Source: Varibaculum cambriense
GTDB taxonomy: Bacteria > Actinomycetota > Actinomycetes > Actinomycetales > Actinomycetaceae
Reading direction: 5' to 3'
Assembly: GCF_002848005.1 (NCBI RefSeq)
Contig: NZ_PKHX01000002.1
Coordinates: 62,001-126,000 of the forward strand
Length of the DNA: 64,000 bases
Positions 1-9,957 of this stretch are shown here, in pieces. Position 1 is the first letter of the stretch, and each line of letters opens with the position of its first letter. Below the pieces are notes generated by a model. That model made no database searches. It was given only the letters and a program-made list of their open reading frames with translations, and was not told the origin of the DNA. Made by a program: the position numbers and the translations under genes.

Positions 1-519
1 GTGCAGGTAGCTGGTAAAGATTTGGCCACTATGAACGACAAAACCCTCACTCAGTTCCGCCGTGACCACATTGGGTTCGTTTTCCAATCCTTCAATCTGA
101 TGCCCACCCTGACCGCCTTGGAAAACATCCGGCTCCCCCAACTGCTAGCGGGCAAAAAGACCTCTCCCAACTGGGAAAACCAGATCATTGAAATCTTGGA
201 TCTCAAAGATCGACTAACCCATAAGCCTTCCGAACTCTCTGGGGGGCAGCAGCAACGGGTGGCGGTCGCCCGCGCCCTGATTACTAAACCTGCCCTGCTA
301 GTAGCGGATGAACCCACTGGAAACCTGGATTCGGCCTCCTCTAAGGAAGTCCTGAAACTGCTACGCAATGCTGCCAGTGAACTGGGGCAATCAGTAGTGA
401 TGGTTACTCACGACCCCGGTGCCGCCGCGGTTGCCGACCGGGTGTTGATCGTCAAAGACGGAAAAATCACCGAAGAACTTTCTCACCCCACTCGCGGGCA
501 ACTTTCCCAGGTGATCTAA
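1..519 (+). CDS. ABC transporter ATP-binding protein, 5' end cut by window
   Basis: This is the C-terminal part of a MacB/LolD-type ATPase that powers the permease encoded next to it. The Q-loop glutamine (about residue 29 of the visible part, in the FVFQSFNL stretch), the signature LSGGQ (79-83), Walker B ending in DE (103-104), the D-loop GNLD and the switch histidine in VMVTHD are all visible. Walker A is missing because the gene starts before base 1. The GTG at base 1 is simply the first in-frame codon and is not a credible start. The stop codon directly abuts the ATG of the permease gene, so the two are certainly co-transcribed and probably translationally coupled. The substrate is unknown; relatives export peptides, lipoproteins or drugs. 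Confidence 0.95.
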   Translation: MQVAGKDLATMNDKTLTQFRRDHIGFVFQSFNLMPTLTALENIRLPQLLAGKKTSPNWENQIIEILDLKDRLTHKPSELSGGQQQRVAVARALITKPALLVADEPTGNLDSASSKEVLKLLRNAASELGQSVVMVTHDPGAAAVADRVLIVKDGKITEELSHPTRGQLSQVI

Positions 520-3366
520 ATGCGTTTCCTAACTAAAGCCAACCTGAAAGCCCATGCCCGGCAATATATTGCTACTGCCTGCGCTATTATCATCTGCTGT
601 ATTTTTATTTGCCTCGCCAGCTCCTTCGGATCCGTCATGGCCTGGACTATGGGGGCCGGCGAAACCCAATTGATGAAAAACACCCAGGTGGTAGTTACCT
701 ACGGGGAGTTTGACGAAAACTCTCAAGCGGCCGTAAACGGAACCGTCGCTGTTGAAAAGTTCAAAGCGGATCCGCTAGCGGGAATCATCGCTGACCGTGC
801 CGGGATTCGCCAAGCAAATGGCATCGACCTGGAATTACAGCCGGTTTATCAGACCCGGGTCGGAGCTACTATCGGGAAAAAGGCCGTACAGATGCAAGGG
901 ATAGGACTGTTTTCGCCCCAGTTCTACCGTCCTCCCCTTAGTGAAGGTAAAGCACCTACCGGAAAAAATCAGATCGCCCTGGCTAACTCTTATCTGGAAA
1001 AAACTGGAGTCGGGATAGGGGACACTATCGAAATCCAGGTTCCACCCTCCTACGACGGCGAGGGTGCGAAACCCACCACCCAAAAAGCTACGGTCAGCGG
1101 GATTGTACGCCGGGATGCCTCCATGTATATCGGTCAGGTTCCCGACGTGTACCTCTCCCCTGAACTGGGTAAACGTTTAGCGAAAGCCACCGGGACGGGA
1201 GTTAGCCAGATTTTGGTGCATACTCAGCAGGATCCGGCGGCGCTCGCCCAAAAATTGGGGCAATATCTAAATGATAAACAGCTGCTCAGCAAAGATTTAG
1301 CGGTAGTTACCGTAACCCAAAAACAAAGCGAAACCACTGCCGGCAAGGCAGAACAAATCGCCTTACAGGCGGTCGCCTTATTTTTCCCGCTACTAGCGGT
1401 GCTGGTTTGTATCGGGATTGTTTCGGTTACTTTTGAAGTGGTGCTGGCTAGAAGGCGACGGGAAACCGCCCTGCTGCGCTGCGTAGGCGCTACCGTCGCG
1501 CAGGTACGCCGGGCGGCGTTCTTAGAATGTCTACTGGTAGGAATAGTTTCCGCGCTAACCGGGACTCTGATTGGTTGGCTAGGCTCAATCGCTTTGGTCT
1601 ATGGCACCGGCATGATCGGTTCCCTTTCGCAAACCCTGGAAGTAATCGGGATTTTCCCGGTGGCTCTATCCCTGGTTACCGGGATTCTAGTACCGCTTAT
1701 TGGCGCTTTGCGCCCCACCTTTGGACTCGGAAAAATCCGCCCGATTGCGGCGCTCAATACCCAGGAGCTCAATAAGAAAGGCAAACCCAAGCGACATATT
1801 TTCCATTGGATTTTAACCGCATTCCTGGCATTGTCCGGGAGCGGACTTTGGGTCCTGGCCTGGAATAATCGCGGCAGTGAAGATGGCGAAAAACAGCTAA
1901 TAACTTTGGGAGCCGCCATAGCCGGCGCCTTAATCCTGATGTGTGCCGTGTTAATGATTTGTCGTTTCCTATTGCCGGCATTTACCGCCCTATTTACCCG
2001 CCCCTTCGCCCGCAAGTATGCGACCGCTAAACTCGCTGGTGAAAACGTCAAGCGGGATCCGCATCGCACCGGAGCGACCGCCACCGCTCTGGTGCTGGGG
2101 GTTACTTTGATGGCCACCATTTTGATTGGTACCGCCTCGGTACAAAAAACCGTAAATGATGAAATCAACCGGCGGTTCGCAGTTGACTATTCCCTGGTAT
2201 CTGCCAACCCGAGCATCCCTTTGCCGGGGAACAAGCTAAAGAAAGCTGCCCAGATTGAAGGGGTTAGCTCCATTGGAGAAATCCCCGGAATGGTTACGCA
2301 GGCGATTACAGATGCGCAGGGCAACACGCTCACCGAGGAACAGCTGACGGGCAGAGCTGACGAAAATCCAGGGGAGGCGAAACCAGCGGATACGGAACCT
2401 ACAACCGAAACTCCTGAAGCTACCAGTAGCACCCCCCTAGAAGTAAAGGTCGAAACCGGCAGTAGCGAGACCGCTGATGCTAACGAGGGCGCGGGCGCCA
2501 AAAATCCCCGGGCGTCCTCAATGGTAGTAGTCACTTTGCCTGACAAGGTTAATTCCTTAACTCGAAAAAGGATTAAAGAACCTCAGCGCGGAGAAATATG
2601 GCTGGTAGGGGCGGTAGAAAAACCTCTATCGCAACCGGTACACCTCGGTTTCAAAGGAGGGGAAAAAGTAACCGTCAAAGCGAAGAAGATTCCTGCTAGC
2701 GCCAGCGGTTTCCCCGTCGATTACAGCGTGGTCTACGGGGTGCTGTCGCAAGCAGACTTTAAAGAGCTAACCGCCTCCGGAGTAAAAACTCAAACCTACG
2801 GGGTAATCGCAAAGCTTGATTTGTCGCGAGGCTCCACCGACACTATTCAGACGATTCAAGACTTCACCAACCAGTTTTGGGAGCTACCATCAGCAAGTAT
2901 GGAAAGTTCCGCGATGTTATCTTCCATAGTCACCATGGTTTTGCGGGTAATGATGGGGATTCTGTTGTGTCTGCTGGGAATTTCTGCCATCGTCGCCTTG
3001 GTAGGGGTGGCCAATACTCTCAGCTTGTCGGTGGTTGATCGCGCCCAAGAAAATGCGCTGCTGCGGGCAGTAGGCGCTACTCGCACTCAAGTCAGGCGGA
3101 TGTTAATCACCGAGGGGACTCTGATCGGGCTAGGAGCGCTAGTAGTGGGCGTGGCCCTATCGACACTGTTCTCGTGGTTCGTGATGCAGTGCATGCCGTT
3201 CGCCGGCATAATCTCCCAAAAAAATATCGAATTAGAAATCCCCTGGCTGTGGGTGGGACTGGTAGTGCTGGTAACCGAGCTTTTCTGCCTGCTAGCTTCA
3301 ATCCTGCCCGGCAGGCGCGCGGCGAAGGCCAGCCCCGTTGAAGCCTTAAACGCGGCTGACCAGTAG
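520..3366 (+). CDS. FtsX/MacB-type ABC transporter permease
   Basis: This is a 948-residue membrane component of the exporter whose ATPase ends one base upstream. It has an N-terminal membrane segment (about residues 15-40), a large extracellular domain, an FtsX-type membrane block near residues 285-400 with the usual RRRRETALLRCVGAT-like cytoplasmic loop, a second block at about 430-510, and a C-terminal FtsX block from about residue 800 with the matching ENALLRAVGAT loop. That duplicated layout is typical of actinobacterial ABC permeases. The second extracellular region contains a low-complexity Glu/Thr/Pro/Ala-rich insert at about 600-667, probably a flexible linker outside the cell. The substrate cannot be told from sequence. 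A second exporter of the same class lies at 51357-55804. Confidence 0.93.
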   Translation: MRFLTKANLKAHARQYIATACAIIICCIFICLASSFGSVMAWTMGAGETQLMKNTQVVVTYGEFDENSQAAVNGTVAVEKFKADPLAGIIADRAGIRQANGIDLELQPVYQTRVGATIGKKAVQMQGIGLFSPQFYRPPLSEGKAPTGKNQIALANSYLEKTGVGIGDTIEIQVPPSYDGEGAKPTTQKATVSGIVRRDASMYIGQVPDVYLSPELGKRLAKATGTGVSQILVHTQQDPAALAQKLGQYLNDKQLLSKDLAVVTVTQKQSETTAGKAEQIALQAVALFFPLLAVLVCIGIVSVTFEVVLARRRRETALLRCVGATVAQVRRAAFLECLLVGIVSALTGTLIGWLGSIALVYGTGMIGSLSQTLEVIGIFPVALSLVTGILVPLIGALRPTFGLGKIRPIAALNTQELNKKGKPKRHIFHWILTAFLALSGSGLWVLAWNNRGSEDGEKQLITLGAAIAGALILMCAVLMICRFLLPAFTALFTRPFARKYATAKLAGENVKRDPHRTGATATALVLGVTLMATILIGTASVQKTVNDEINRRFAVDYSLVSANPSIPLPGNKLKKAAQIEGVSSIGEIPGMVTQAITDAQGNTLTEEQLTGRADENPGEAKPADTEPTTETPEATSSTPLEVKVETGSSETADANEGAGAKNPRASSMVVVTLPDKVNSLTRKRIKEPQRGEIWLVGAVEKPLSQPVHLGFKGGEKVTVKAKKIPASASGFPVDYSVVYGVLSQADFKELTASGVKTQTYGVIAKLDLSRGSTDTIQTIQDFTNQFWELPSASMESSAMLSSIVTMVLRVMMGILLCLLGISAIVALVGVANTLSLSVVDRAQENALLRAVGATRTQVRRMLITEGTLIGLGALVVGVALSTLFSWFVMQCMPFAGIISQKNIELEIPWLWVGLVVLVTELFCLLASILPGRRAAKASPVEALNAADQ

Positions 3367-3383
3367 CATTTGTGAAGCGTTAC

Positions 3384-3424
3384 CGCGTCGGGAGTGCTTC
3401 CAGCTAAAAATAGCTCCCGGCGCG
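3384..3424. terminator. Hairpin downstream of the ABC permease gene
   Basis: An 11-bp stem (3384-3394 with 3414-3424) contains one G-U wobble and a 19-base loop. It lies 18 bases after the permease stop. There is no T-run after it, so it may be a weak terminator or a 3'-end stabilising hairpin. Confidence 0.35.
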
Positions 3425-3600
3425 TATCTGGTCGTAGGTGCGTACCCAGCGTGCGTAAGGTGAAGATTTAGTTGCACCCAGCGCCTGCGTCCTCAAACTT
3501 GTTCACTAAACCCCGCAGCAGAACGCTAATAGAGAAAGCCAAGCCCCTTGCCAGGGAGCCCTCAGCTTGAGCTGCTAGATTTGAGCTAATAGGAGGAAAT

Positions 3601-4482
3601 ATGGCTGGAAAACGTTTTGGAAACGGCGTAAAAACCGCACTGCTACTGGGAATCATGTGGGCGATTCTGCTGGGAATCGGATACCTGATTTCCTATGGCA
3701 CCAATAACTCGGCGTTCCTATGGATTTTCGCGGCGATTGGGCTGGCCTCCACCTTTTATAGTTATTGGAACTCGGACAAATTGGCGATTAAAGCTATGGG
3801 TGCCTATCCGCTAGATCCGGGGCAATACCCCCAAATTGTAAAGATCGTCACCGAGCTATCCGAGACTGCCGGGCAACCGATGCCCCGTCTCTATATCGCC
3901 CCCACCGCTACCCCGAACGCTTTTGCCACCGGCCGGAACCCCTCCCATGCTGCCGTTTGTTGCACCGAAGGGATTTTGCAGCTACTTAACGAACGAGAGC
4001 TGCGCGGAGTGCTCTCCCACGAGCTGATGCACGTATACAACCGCGATATTTTAACCTCCTCAGTTGCGGCTGCTATCGGAGGCTTGATTACTTCCGCCGC
4101 CCAAATGATGTTCTTTTTCGGGGGAGGACGCCGCGACGAGGAAAGCTCGGGACCCCTGGGGGCTATTGGGGCTTTACTAATGCTATTGCTCGCCCCGCTT
4201 GCGGCCTCTTTAACCCAGCTAGCGATTTCTCGCACCCGCGAGTTTGATGCCGACCAAACCGGCGCGGAACTTTCCCGCGACCCCTTAGCGCTAGCCAGCG
4301 CCCTAAAGAAGCTGGAGGCGGGAACTACTGCCCGTCCCCTGGCGAAAAACCCACAAACCGAGAAAGTCGGCTTCATGATGATCGCGAACCCCTTTAAGGC
4401 GGGCGGAGTGCAGCAACTATTTTCGACTCACCCCCCAATGGATCAGCGGATTCGCCGGCTAGAGGAAATGGCAGGGTACTAG
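3601..4482 (+). CDS. htpX: HtpX-like M48 zinc metalloprotease
   Basis: This 293-residue membrane protease of the M48B family is thought to degrade misfolded membrane proteins. The zinc site is intact: HELMH at residues 140-144 with the third ligand Glu214 in the EFDAD motif. Two N-terminal membrane segments (about 12-30 and 36-53) precede the catalytic domain, and two more hydrophobic segments (about 155-175 and 185-205) lie between the zinc motifs, as in HtpX. The C-terminal FSTHPPMDQRI stretch is the family's conserved end. Length is normal for the family. The start is set by a strong AGGAGG site at 3591-3596. The gene stands alone and converges on the oxidoreductase gene downstream. Confidence 0.95.
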   Translation: MAGKRFGNGVKTALLLGIMWAILLGIGYLISYGTNNSAFLWIFAAIGLASTFYSYWNSDKLAIKAMGAYPLDPGQYPQIVKIVTELSETAGQPMPRLYIAPTATPNAFATGRNPSHAAVCCTEGILQLLNERELRGVLSHELMHVYNRDILTSSVAAAIGGLITSAAQMMFFFGGGRRDEESSGPLGAIGALLMLLLAPLAASLTQLAISRTREFDADQTGAELSRDPLALASALKKLEAGTTARPLAKNPQTEKVGFMMIANPFKAGGVQQLFSTHPPMDQRIRRLEEMAGY

Positions 4483-4607
4483 CGCAAGGAATAGCTCCTG
4501 GTAGTTAGACAATGTGCCTGGCTGAGGCAATAGCAATATTTGCAACAGCTAATTGCGACTTGCCGCACCAGCAGCTGCCCCTACTGCGCCCGACGCGGTA
4601 GGTACGG

Positions 4608-6044
4608 CTATTCGCCGTCCTGGCCGATTAAATCTTCCGGTACGTCCTCGCCGCGGGAAATCGCGCTCATCGCTTTACGGGATACTACTTTGACGCGTTC
4701 GCGCGCCCCGCGGCCGCCTTCGACTTCACCGAAGTCAGCACCCAGTTGCTTTTCGTATTCGTCCAATAGCTCCCAGCCGTGCCAGGTGGAGAAGGGGACG
4801 CCCCGCTGTTCAAGTAGCTCAATCATGGCGTCGTGACCCACCGCTTTACCGGTAGCCACTAGCTTGCCAGCTTCCGCGTCCTCTACCAGGTGAGCGATAG
4901 TTTGCTGCGCATCGGACTTGGTAGACCCAATCAGCCCTACCGGGCCGCGCTTGACCCAACCGGTAGCGTAAATACCGTTCAAGGGGGTTCCCTCCAGGTC
5001 GGTGACCCGCCCTTCCTGATTAGGGATTACTCCGCGCCGCTCATCGAAAGGCAGCCCCACAATCGGGGACGAGAAATACCCTACCGCGCGATATACCGCC
5101 TGTACCGGGGTTTCCCGCAACTCGCCGGTACCGGAAACTGTTCCATCCCCATTCAGCTGAGTGCGTTCGGTAACCAGGGCGCGCACATGCCCGTCCTCAT
5201 CGGCCAAGATCTCTTTGGGAGCTGAGAATAGATGCAGGTGGATGCGGCGGTCAGCTTCCTGGTCGTCCTCGTCCATGGCGTAATTAATTAAGGTATCAAC
5301 CACCATTTTGGTTTGTTTCGAGGCCGCTATCGCCTGCTCCGAGCCCTCATCGAACTCGAAATCTTCCTCGGAAACAATAACTTTTACTCCCGGCTGTTGC
5401 CCGAGTTCGCGCAGCTCTAAGGGGGTGAACTTCACCTGGGCAGGCCCGCGCCGCCCAAAAATATGCACATCGGTAATCGGAGATTTATAAAGCTCTTTCG
5501 CTACGTTCTCCGGAATCTCGGTTTTTAGCATATCCGCCGGATGTTTCGCCATTACCCGGGCAATATCCAGGGCAACGTTACCTACCCCGATAACCGCGAC
5601 CTCTTTGGCCTCTAGGGGCCAAAAACGCGGATAGTCCGGATTCCCGTCATACCAGGAAACAAAATCGGAGGCACCGTAACATTCCGGAAGGTCTTGACCG
5701 GGCAAGTCAATCGGTTTATCCCTATCAGAGCCGGTAGCGAAAATAATCGCATCATAGTGCTCATGCAGATCCTCAACGGTGATATCGGCGTCCTCGCCAC
5801 CCACATTCACGTTTGCCAGCAGACGGATATCTCCGCGCTGCAAAACCTTGTAGAGGGCAGTAATAATTGCCCGAATCCGGGGATGATCCGGCGCCACCCC
5901 ATAGCGCACCAAACCATAGGGCGCAGGTAGGCGTTCAAATAGGTCAATCTCTACGTCAAGACCAGATTTGGACAAAATATCGGAGGCATAGATACCGGCA
6001 GGACCGGCTCCAATTACGGCGACACTAAGCGGACGGTCAGACAC
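4608..6044 (-). CDS. fprA: FprA-type ferredoxin/adrenodoxin--NADP+ reductase
   Basis: This 478-residue flavoprotein resembles mitochondrial adrenodoxin reductase and mycobacterial FprA, which exchange electrons between NADPH and ferredoxin. The N-terminal FAD-binding GAGPAG motif (about residues 12-17) is followed by the family's APYGLVRYGVAPDHP stretch, an NADP-binding GVGNVALDIAR segment near 155-165, and a C-terminal ATGWVKRGPVGLIGSTKSDA segment that closes over FAD. These features separate it from plant-type reductases and thioredoxin reductases. It is a single gene with divergent upstream DNA. In this genome it could serve the ferredoxin reduced by the Por enzyme at 43080-47854; that link is inferred. 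Confidence 0.93.
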   Translation of the reverse strand: MSDRPLSVAVIGAGPAGIYASDILSKSGLDVEIDLFERLPAPYGLVRYGVAPDHPRIRAIITALYKVLQRGDIRLLANVNVGGEDADITVEDLHEHYDAIIFATGSDRDKPIDLPGQDLPECYGASDFVSWYDGNPDYPRFWPLEAKEVAVIGVGNVALDIARVMAKHPADMLKTEIPENVAKELYKSPITDVHIFGRRGPAQVKFTPLELRELGQQPGVKVIVSEEDFEFDEGSEQAIAASKQTKMVVDTLINYAMDEDDQEADRRIHLHLFSAPKEILADEDGHVRALVTERTQLNGDGTVSGTGELRETPVQAVYRAVGYFSSPIVGLPFDERRGVIPNQEGRVTDLEGTPLNGIYATGWVKRGPVGLIGSTKSDAQQTIAHLVEDAEAGKLVATGKAVGHDAMIELLEQRGVPFSTWHGWELLDEYEKQLGADFGEVEGGRGARERVKVVSRKAMSAISRGEDVPEDLIGQDGE

Positions 6045-6328
6045 TATAACCCTTCCTTTTGCGTTATCAATCTGGCGGCACCTACTATTAGCACCTCAAA
6101 CCTCAAATTATTGTAGCCGTGAATCACCGCTATCCCGCATTTTGTTGAGCGGTCTCACACAATGGCTTAGCCACTTTTGGTAAACGAGGACGGCCAGAGA
6201 AAAGCAACGGCGTGAAAAACGACAGGTGCTATTTTGGGCACCAGCAGCGCCTAACTAGCCCAATAACAGCAAAGCTGCCCCCCATAGTGACGCTTGAGAG
6301 ACAATAGGAATATTAAAGGAGGAAACAA

Positions 6329-6952
6329 ATGACTACACGGAGGGCTCCGCGCAGGCCAGCGATGTTGGATGCCGAGCAAGCAGAAAATATTCCCGGAGCC
6401 GAGGACGGGGCGATCTCCTCGGAAGTTGCCCACTTGGTAGCGCAAACTCTGCTGGGGATAGAAAAAGAAAGCGACGATAAGGTTCAGCGTTTACGCCAGC
6501 TGCTGGAATCTGGCGGGGTAGATACGGTCAGTGAGCTTTGGTCTGCCTCTCCCGCCAATACTTTACCCGGCACGCTCTGGCGTCTGTACTTGGTGTATCA
6601 GTGGTATTTACGGGATCCACAGCTGGTAAATGAGCGTTTCCAGCAGGGATTGGTGGCTCTGGAAATTGGGGAGGTTTTTTCTCCCGATCACTGCGAAAAA
6701 TCGGTGGCCGTCCTCATGGATAAACTAGCGGCTCTTTGGCGTACCGAAACCCCTATTGACCAACTGACTCCCCTGCTAGAGCGCACTAGTGATTTCCTGA
6801 AAGTGCTGGCCAGTGGGGTCAGTGCTGACTGGATTAAAGACGCTCGCGATGAACTGGCTGATCCGGTGACCTTGCGTCCCGAAGCGCTATTACAAACCGC
6901 GCGTGACCTAAAACTTTCAGCGCGTGCAGCCCAGGTAAATCGCCTAGACTAG
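6329..6952 (+). CDS. Conserved hypothetical protein upstream of ppk
   Basis: I do not recognise this 207-residue protein. It is soluble, mostly helical in appearance and acidic, with no signal peptide or membrane segment. The start follows a near-perfect AAAGGAGG ribosome binding site at 6315-6322. It begins with a basic tail (TTRRAPRRP) and contains regular amphipathic helices from about residue 30 onward, including a tryptophan-rich stretch near 70-95 ([18 protein letters not shown]). The polyphosphate kinase gene begins 62 bases downstream on the same strand, so the two may share a transcript. The position suggests, but does not show, a role connected with polyphosphate or phosphate metabolism. 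Confidence 0.8.
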   Translation: MTTRRAPRRPAMLDAEQAENIPGAEDGAISSEVAHLVAQTLLGIEKESDDKVQRLRQLLESGGVDTVSELWSASPANTLPGTLWRLYLVYQWYLRDPQLVNERFQQGLVALEIGEVFSPDHCEKSVAVLMDKLAALWRTETPIDQLTPLLERTSDFLKVLASGVSADWIKDARDELADPVTLRPEALLQTARDLKLSARAAQVNRLD

Positions 6953-7014
6953 AAATAAATCAACCCAGACTAATTCAGGTACCGTCGCCAAAAATTTTAT
7001 TAGAAGGGATCGGC

Positions 7015-9834
7015 ATGGACAGCAAACAGGAAGCTGACAACAAGCCAGAACCGAAAGTACGTAAAGCTAAAATTAAAGAGGATGCGCAAGGTGACTCCCA
7101 GGTGGTGCCTTCGCCTGCCGATATTGCCCGGATTTATAAAGAAAACCCGCAAACTGAACCAGTAGCGCAGGTAGATCGGGTAGCCGCCCAATCCAACTTT
7201 GAGACCGCCACTGCTGACGAACTGATCTCTTCTAAGACCTCCCCGGAACAGTTTCCCGGTACCGATTATGAGGATGCCGACTATGACCTGCCCACCGGAT
7301 CCTCACCTTTTGTTGACGGCAGGAAAATAAATATTGATGACGAGTTGCTGCCGCGACCGAAAAAAACTGTACCGGCTAGTTCAGATCACAGCGATAAGCC
7401 CCAAGCTGCCGGTAAAGACAGTGAAGCTGCGACCGCTGACGCTAACGATAAAGCAGCCAGCCAGGAAAGCTCAAAAGAAACCGGTGGCGGCAAAACCAAG
7501 GCGGATTCCACAAAGCCCAGTACGGGCACTAAGAAACCTAATACCACCAGCGATAAAGCGGCACCCGCAAAAGAAAAGGGAAACCCGCCGGCAGCAGCGG
7601 CGAGCGCCGGTCACGCCCAAACCGATGGCCCCGAAGATCTTTCCCAAATCAGCCCCTCCACTTTGCGGGAGGCTCCCGGCATTGACAAACTGGCGCAAGC
7701 CGGCCCCCTCGGTCAAGACAAACCCCTCCCCAAGGGACGCTTTGGGGATCGGGAACTATCTTGGATGCAGTTCAACCAACGGGTATTAGAGCAGGCAGAG
7801 GACGAACGGCTCCCAATTCTAGAGCGCGCCTGGTTCACTACGATTTTCTCTTCTAACCTTGATGAATTCTATATGGTGCGGGTGGCCGGACTAAAACGCC
7901 GGATTGCCGCCGGAATTGCCCGTACTGCCGCCTCCGGACTCACCCCCCGGCAGGTACTTGACCTGGTGACTGAACGTGCCCAAGTTCTGTGTGCGCGGCA
8001 AGCCGGTTTCGTACAAAACACTTTGCTAGGCGAACTGGAAGAGGTGGGAATCAAACTGCGACGCTGGGATGATCTTGCCCCGGAGCAACAAGATTTTCTG
8101 CATGGATATTTCCGCCGCCAAATTTTCCCCATCCTTACTCCCTTGGCAGTCGACCCCTCTCACCCTTTCCCCTATATTTCGGGGCTGTCAGTTAACTTGG
8201 CGGTAGTGGTACGCAATCCCCTAACTGGAAAGCAGCATTTCGCCCGGGTAAAGATCCCGGAAAGCCTGCCCCGATTAATCTGCGTGGAACAGGCAATAAA
8301 CCAGGTCAGCCCGGAAGACGCGATTGATACTAACGGGGAAGCCACCTTCATTACCCTGGAAGATGTTATCGGCCCCCACCTCGATCACCTTTTCCCGGGA
8401 ATGGAAATCTTGGAACACCACGTGTTCCGCCTGACCCGCAACGAGGATCTGGAAGTCGAAGAGGACGACGCCGAGAACCTGCTGACCGCGATGGAACAGG
8501 AACTGTTGCGGCGCCGTTTCGGCCCGGCAGTCCGCTTAGAGGTTGCCGAAGGAATCTCGCGCCCGGTATTAGACTTTTTGGTGGCCAAACTGGAGATCGG
8601 CATGGAGGACGTTTTTGCGCTTCCGGAACCGATTGACCTGCGCTGCCTGAATGAGCTTCATGAACTGGATTTGCCGGAACTGAAGTACCAGAAGTTTGTT
8701 CCGGCTACTGCTGCCGGGTTAGCGGAAGTGGAATCGGCTACCCCCACCGATATTTTCGCAATGATCCGCAGCCACGATGTGTTGCTGCATCACCCCTATG
8801 ATTCCTTCTCTACCTCGGTGCAACATTTTGTCACCTATGCCGCTAGAGATCCGAAAGTGCGTTCCCTCAAGCAAACCTTGTATCGTACTTCCTCGGATTC
8901 TCCGATTGTGTCTGCCCTGATAGAGGCGGCGCAAAACGGAAAACAGGTGCTTGCCATCGTAGAGATTAAAGCTCGTTTCGACGAGGACGCCAATATCTCT
9001 TGGGCACGCAAACTAGAGCGCGCCGGGGTGCACGTGGTTTATGGCATGGTGGGGCTGAAAACTCACTGCAAACTATCGATGGTGGTTCGCGAAGAATCTG
9101 ATGGGCTGCGCCGTTACTGCCACGTTGGTACCGGAAACTATCACCCCAAGACCGCCCGCGGATACGAGGATCTGGGCTTGCTGACCTGCGATCGCGAGGT
9201 AGCTCAAGACCTCACTCGCCTATTTAATCAGCTGTCGGGGTATGCACCGCGTACTTCCTTCCATCGCCTGCTGGTGGCTCCGCGCTCTATCCGTCCGGGC
9301 ATTATTGAACGTATTGAGCGCGAGGTAGAAAATCACCGCAAAGGGTTGCCCGCCTATATCGGAATTAAAGTAAACTCCCTGGTAGATGAGGCGGTAACTG
9401 ATGCTCTCTACCGCGCCAGCCAGGCAGGCGTGCCTATCGATATTGTGGTGCGCGGAATTTGTACGATTCGTTCCGGGGTGCGCGGCCTATCGGAAAATAT
9501 CCGAGTGCGCTCCATTTTAGGGCGTTTCCTGGAGCACTCACGGATTTATGCCTTTGAAAATGCCGGACAGCCGGAAGTTTGGATCGGTTCTGCTGACCTG
9601 ATGCACCGCAACCTGGATCGCCGGGTAGAGGCGCTGATTCGGATTAAGGATCCCGACATGACCGCCGAACTCATGGACTTGGTGAAACTTGAGGCCTCCC
9701 CGGAGGTATCTTCTTGGCATTTACGGCGGGATGGTACTTGGCGGCGCCATGTTGACGCCAAGGATGGATCGCCGCTGATGGATATTCAGGAGTACCTAAT
9801 TAATAAGGCTAACTCGCGGATGAAAGGACGCTAA
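7015..9834 (+). CDS. ppk: Polyphosphate kinase 1 with long N-terminal extension
   Basis: PPK1 reversibly transfers the gamma phosphate of ATP to polyphosphate. The catalytic core starts at about residue 240 ([18 protein letters not shown]) and contains the expected N, H and two C-terminal domains. The phosphorylated histidine is His703 in HVGTGNYH, and the second essential histidine is His841 in [12 protein letters not shown]. The protein is 939 residues against about 700-740 for the family. The surplus is a roughly 235-residue charged, Ala/Lys/Ser/Thr-rich, presumably disordered N-terminus. The reading frame is open throughout and the start has an AGAAGGG site, so the extension looks genuine. 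The following gene is MutT1-like, as in mycobacteria, where ppk1 and mutT1 are neighbours. Confidence 0.96.
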   Translation: MDSKQEADNKPEPKVRKAKIKEDAQGDSQVVPSPADIARIYKENPQTEPVAQVDRVAAQSNFETATADELISSKTSPEQFPGTDYEDADYDLPTGSSPFVDGRKINIDDELLPRPKKTVPASSDHSDKPQAAGKDSEAATADANDKAASQESSKETGGGKTKADSTKPSTGTKKPNTTSDKAAPAKEKGNPPAAAASAGHAQTDGPEDLSQISPSTLREAPGIDKLAQAGPLGQDKPLPKGRFGDRELSWMQFNQRVLEQAEDERLPILERAWFTTIFSSNLDEFYMVRVAGLKRRIAAGIARTAASGLTPRQVLDLVTERAQVLCARQAGFVQNTLLGELEEVGIKLRRWDDLAPEQQDFLHGYFRRQIFPILTPLAVDPSHPFPYISGLSVNLAVVVRNPLTGKQHFARVKIPESLPRLICVEQAINQVSPEDAIDTNGEATFITLEDVIGPHLDHLFPGMEILEHHVFRLTRNEDLEVEEDDAENLLTAMEQELLRRRFGPAVRLEVAEGISRPVLDFLVAKLEIGMEDVFALPEPIDLRCLNELHELDLPELKYQKFVPATAAGLAEVESATPTDIFAMIRSHDVLLHHPYDSFSTSVQHFVTYAARDPKVRSLKQTLYRTSSDSPIVSALIEAAQNGKQVLAIVEIKARFDEDANISWARKLERAGVHVVYGMVGLKTHCKLSMVVREESDGLRRYCHVGTGNYHPKTARGYEDLGLLTCDREVAQDLTRLFNQLSGYAPRTSFHRLLVAPRSIRPGIIERIEREVENHRKGLPAYIGIKVNSLVDEAVTDALYRASQAGVPIDIVVRGICTIRSGVRGLSENIRVRSILGRFLEHSRIYAFENAGQPEVWIGSADLMHRNLDRRVEALIRIKDPDMTAELMDLVKLEASPEVSSWHLRRDGTWRRHVDAKDGSPLMDIQEYLINKANSRMKGR

Positions 9835-9957
9835 ACGGCGATTTTCCCCTCTAACTTTCCCCGTTGAACATTTATCACCCCTTTTACCTGGGGTAATGAC
9901 CTTATAAGTAATTTGTTAGACAATGGGAACAGATTACGAGAAAGGCAAGTGGCTATA

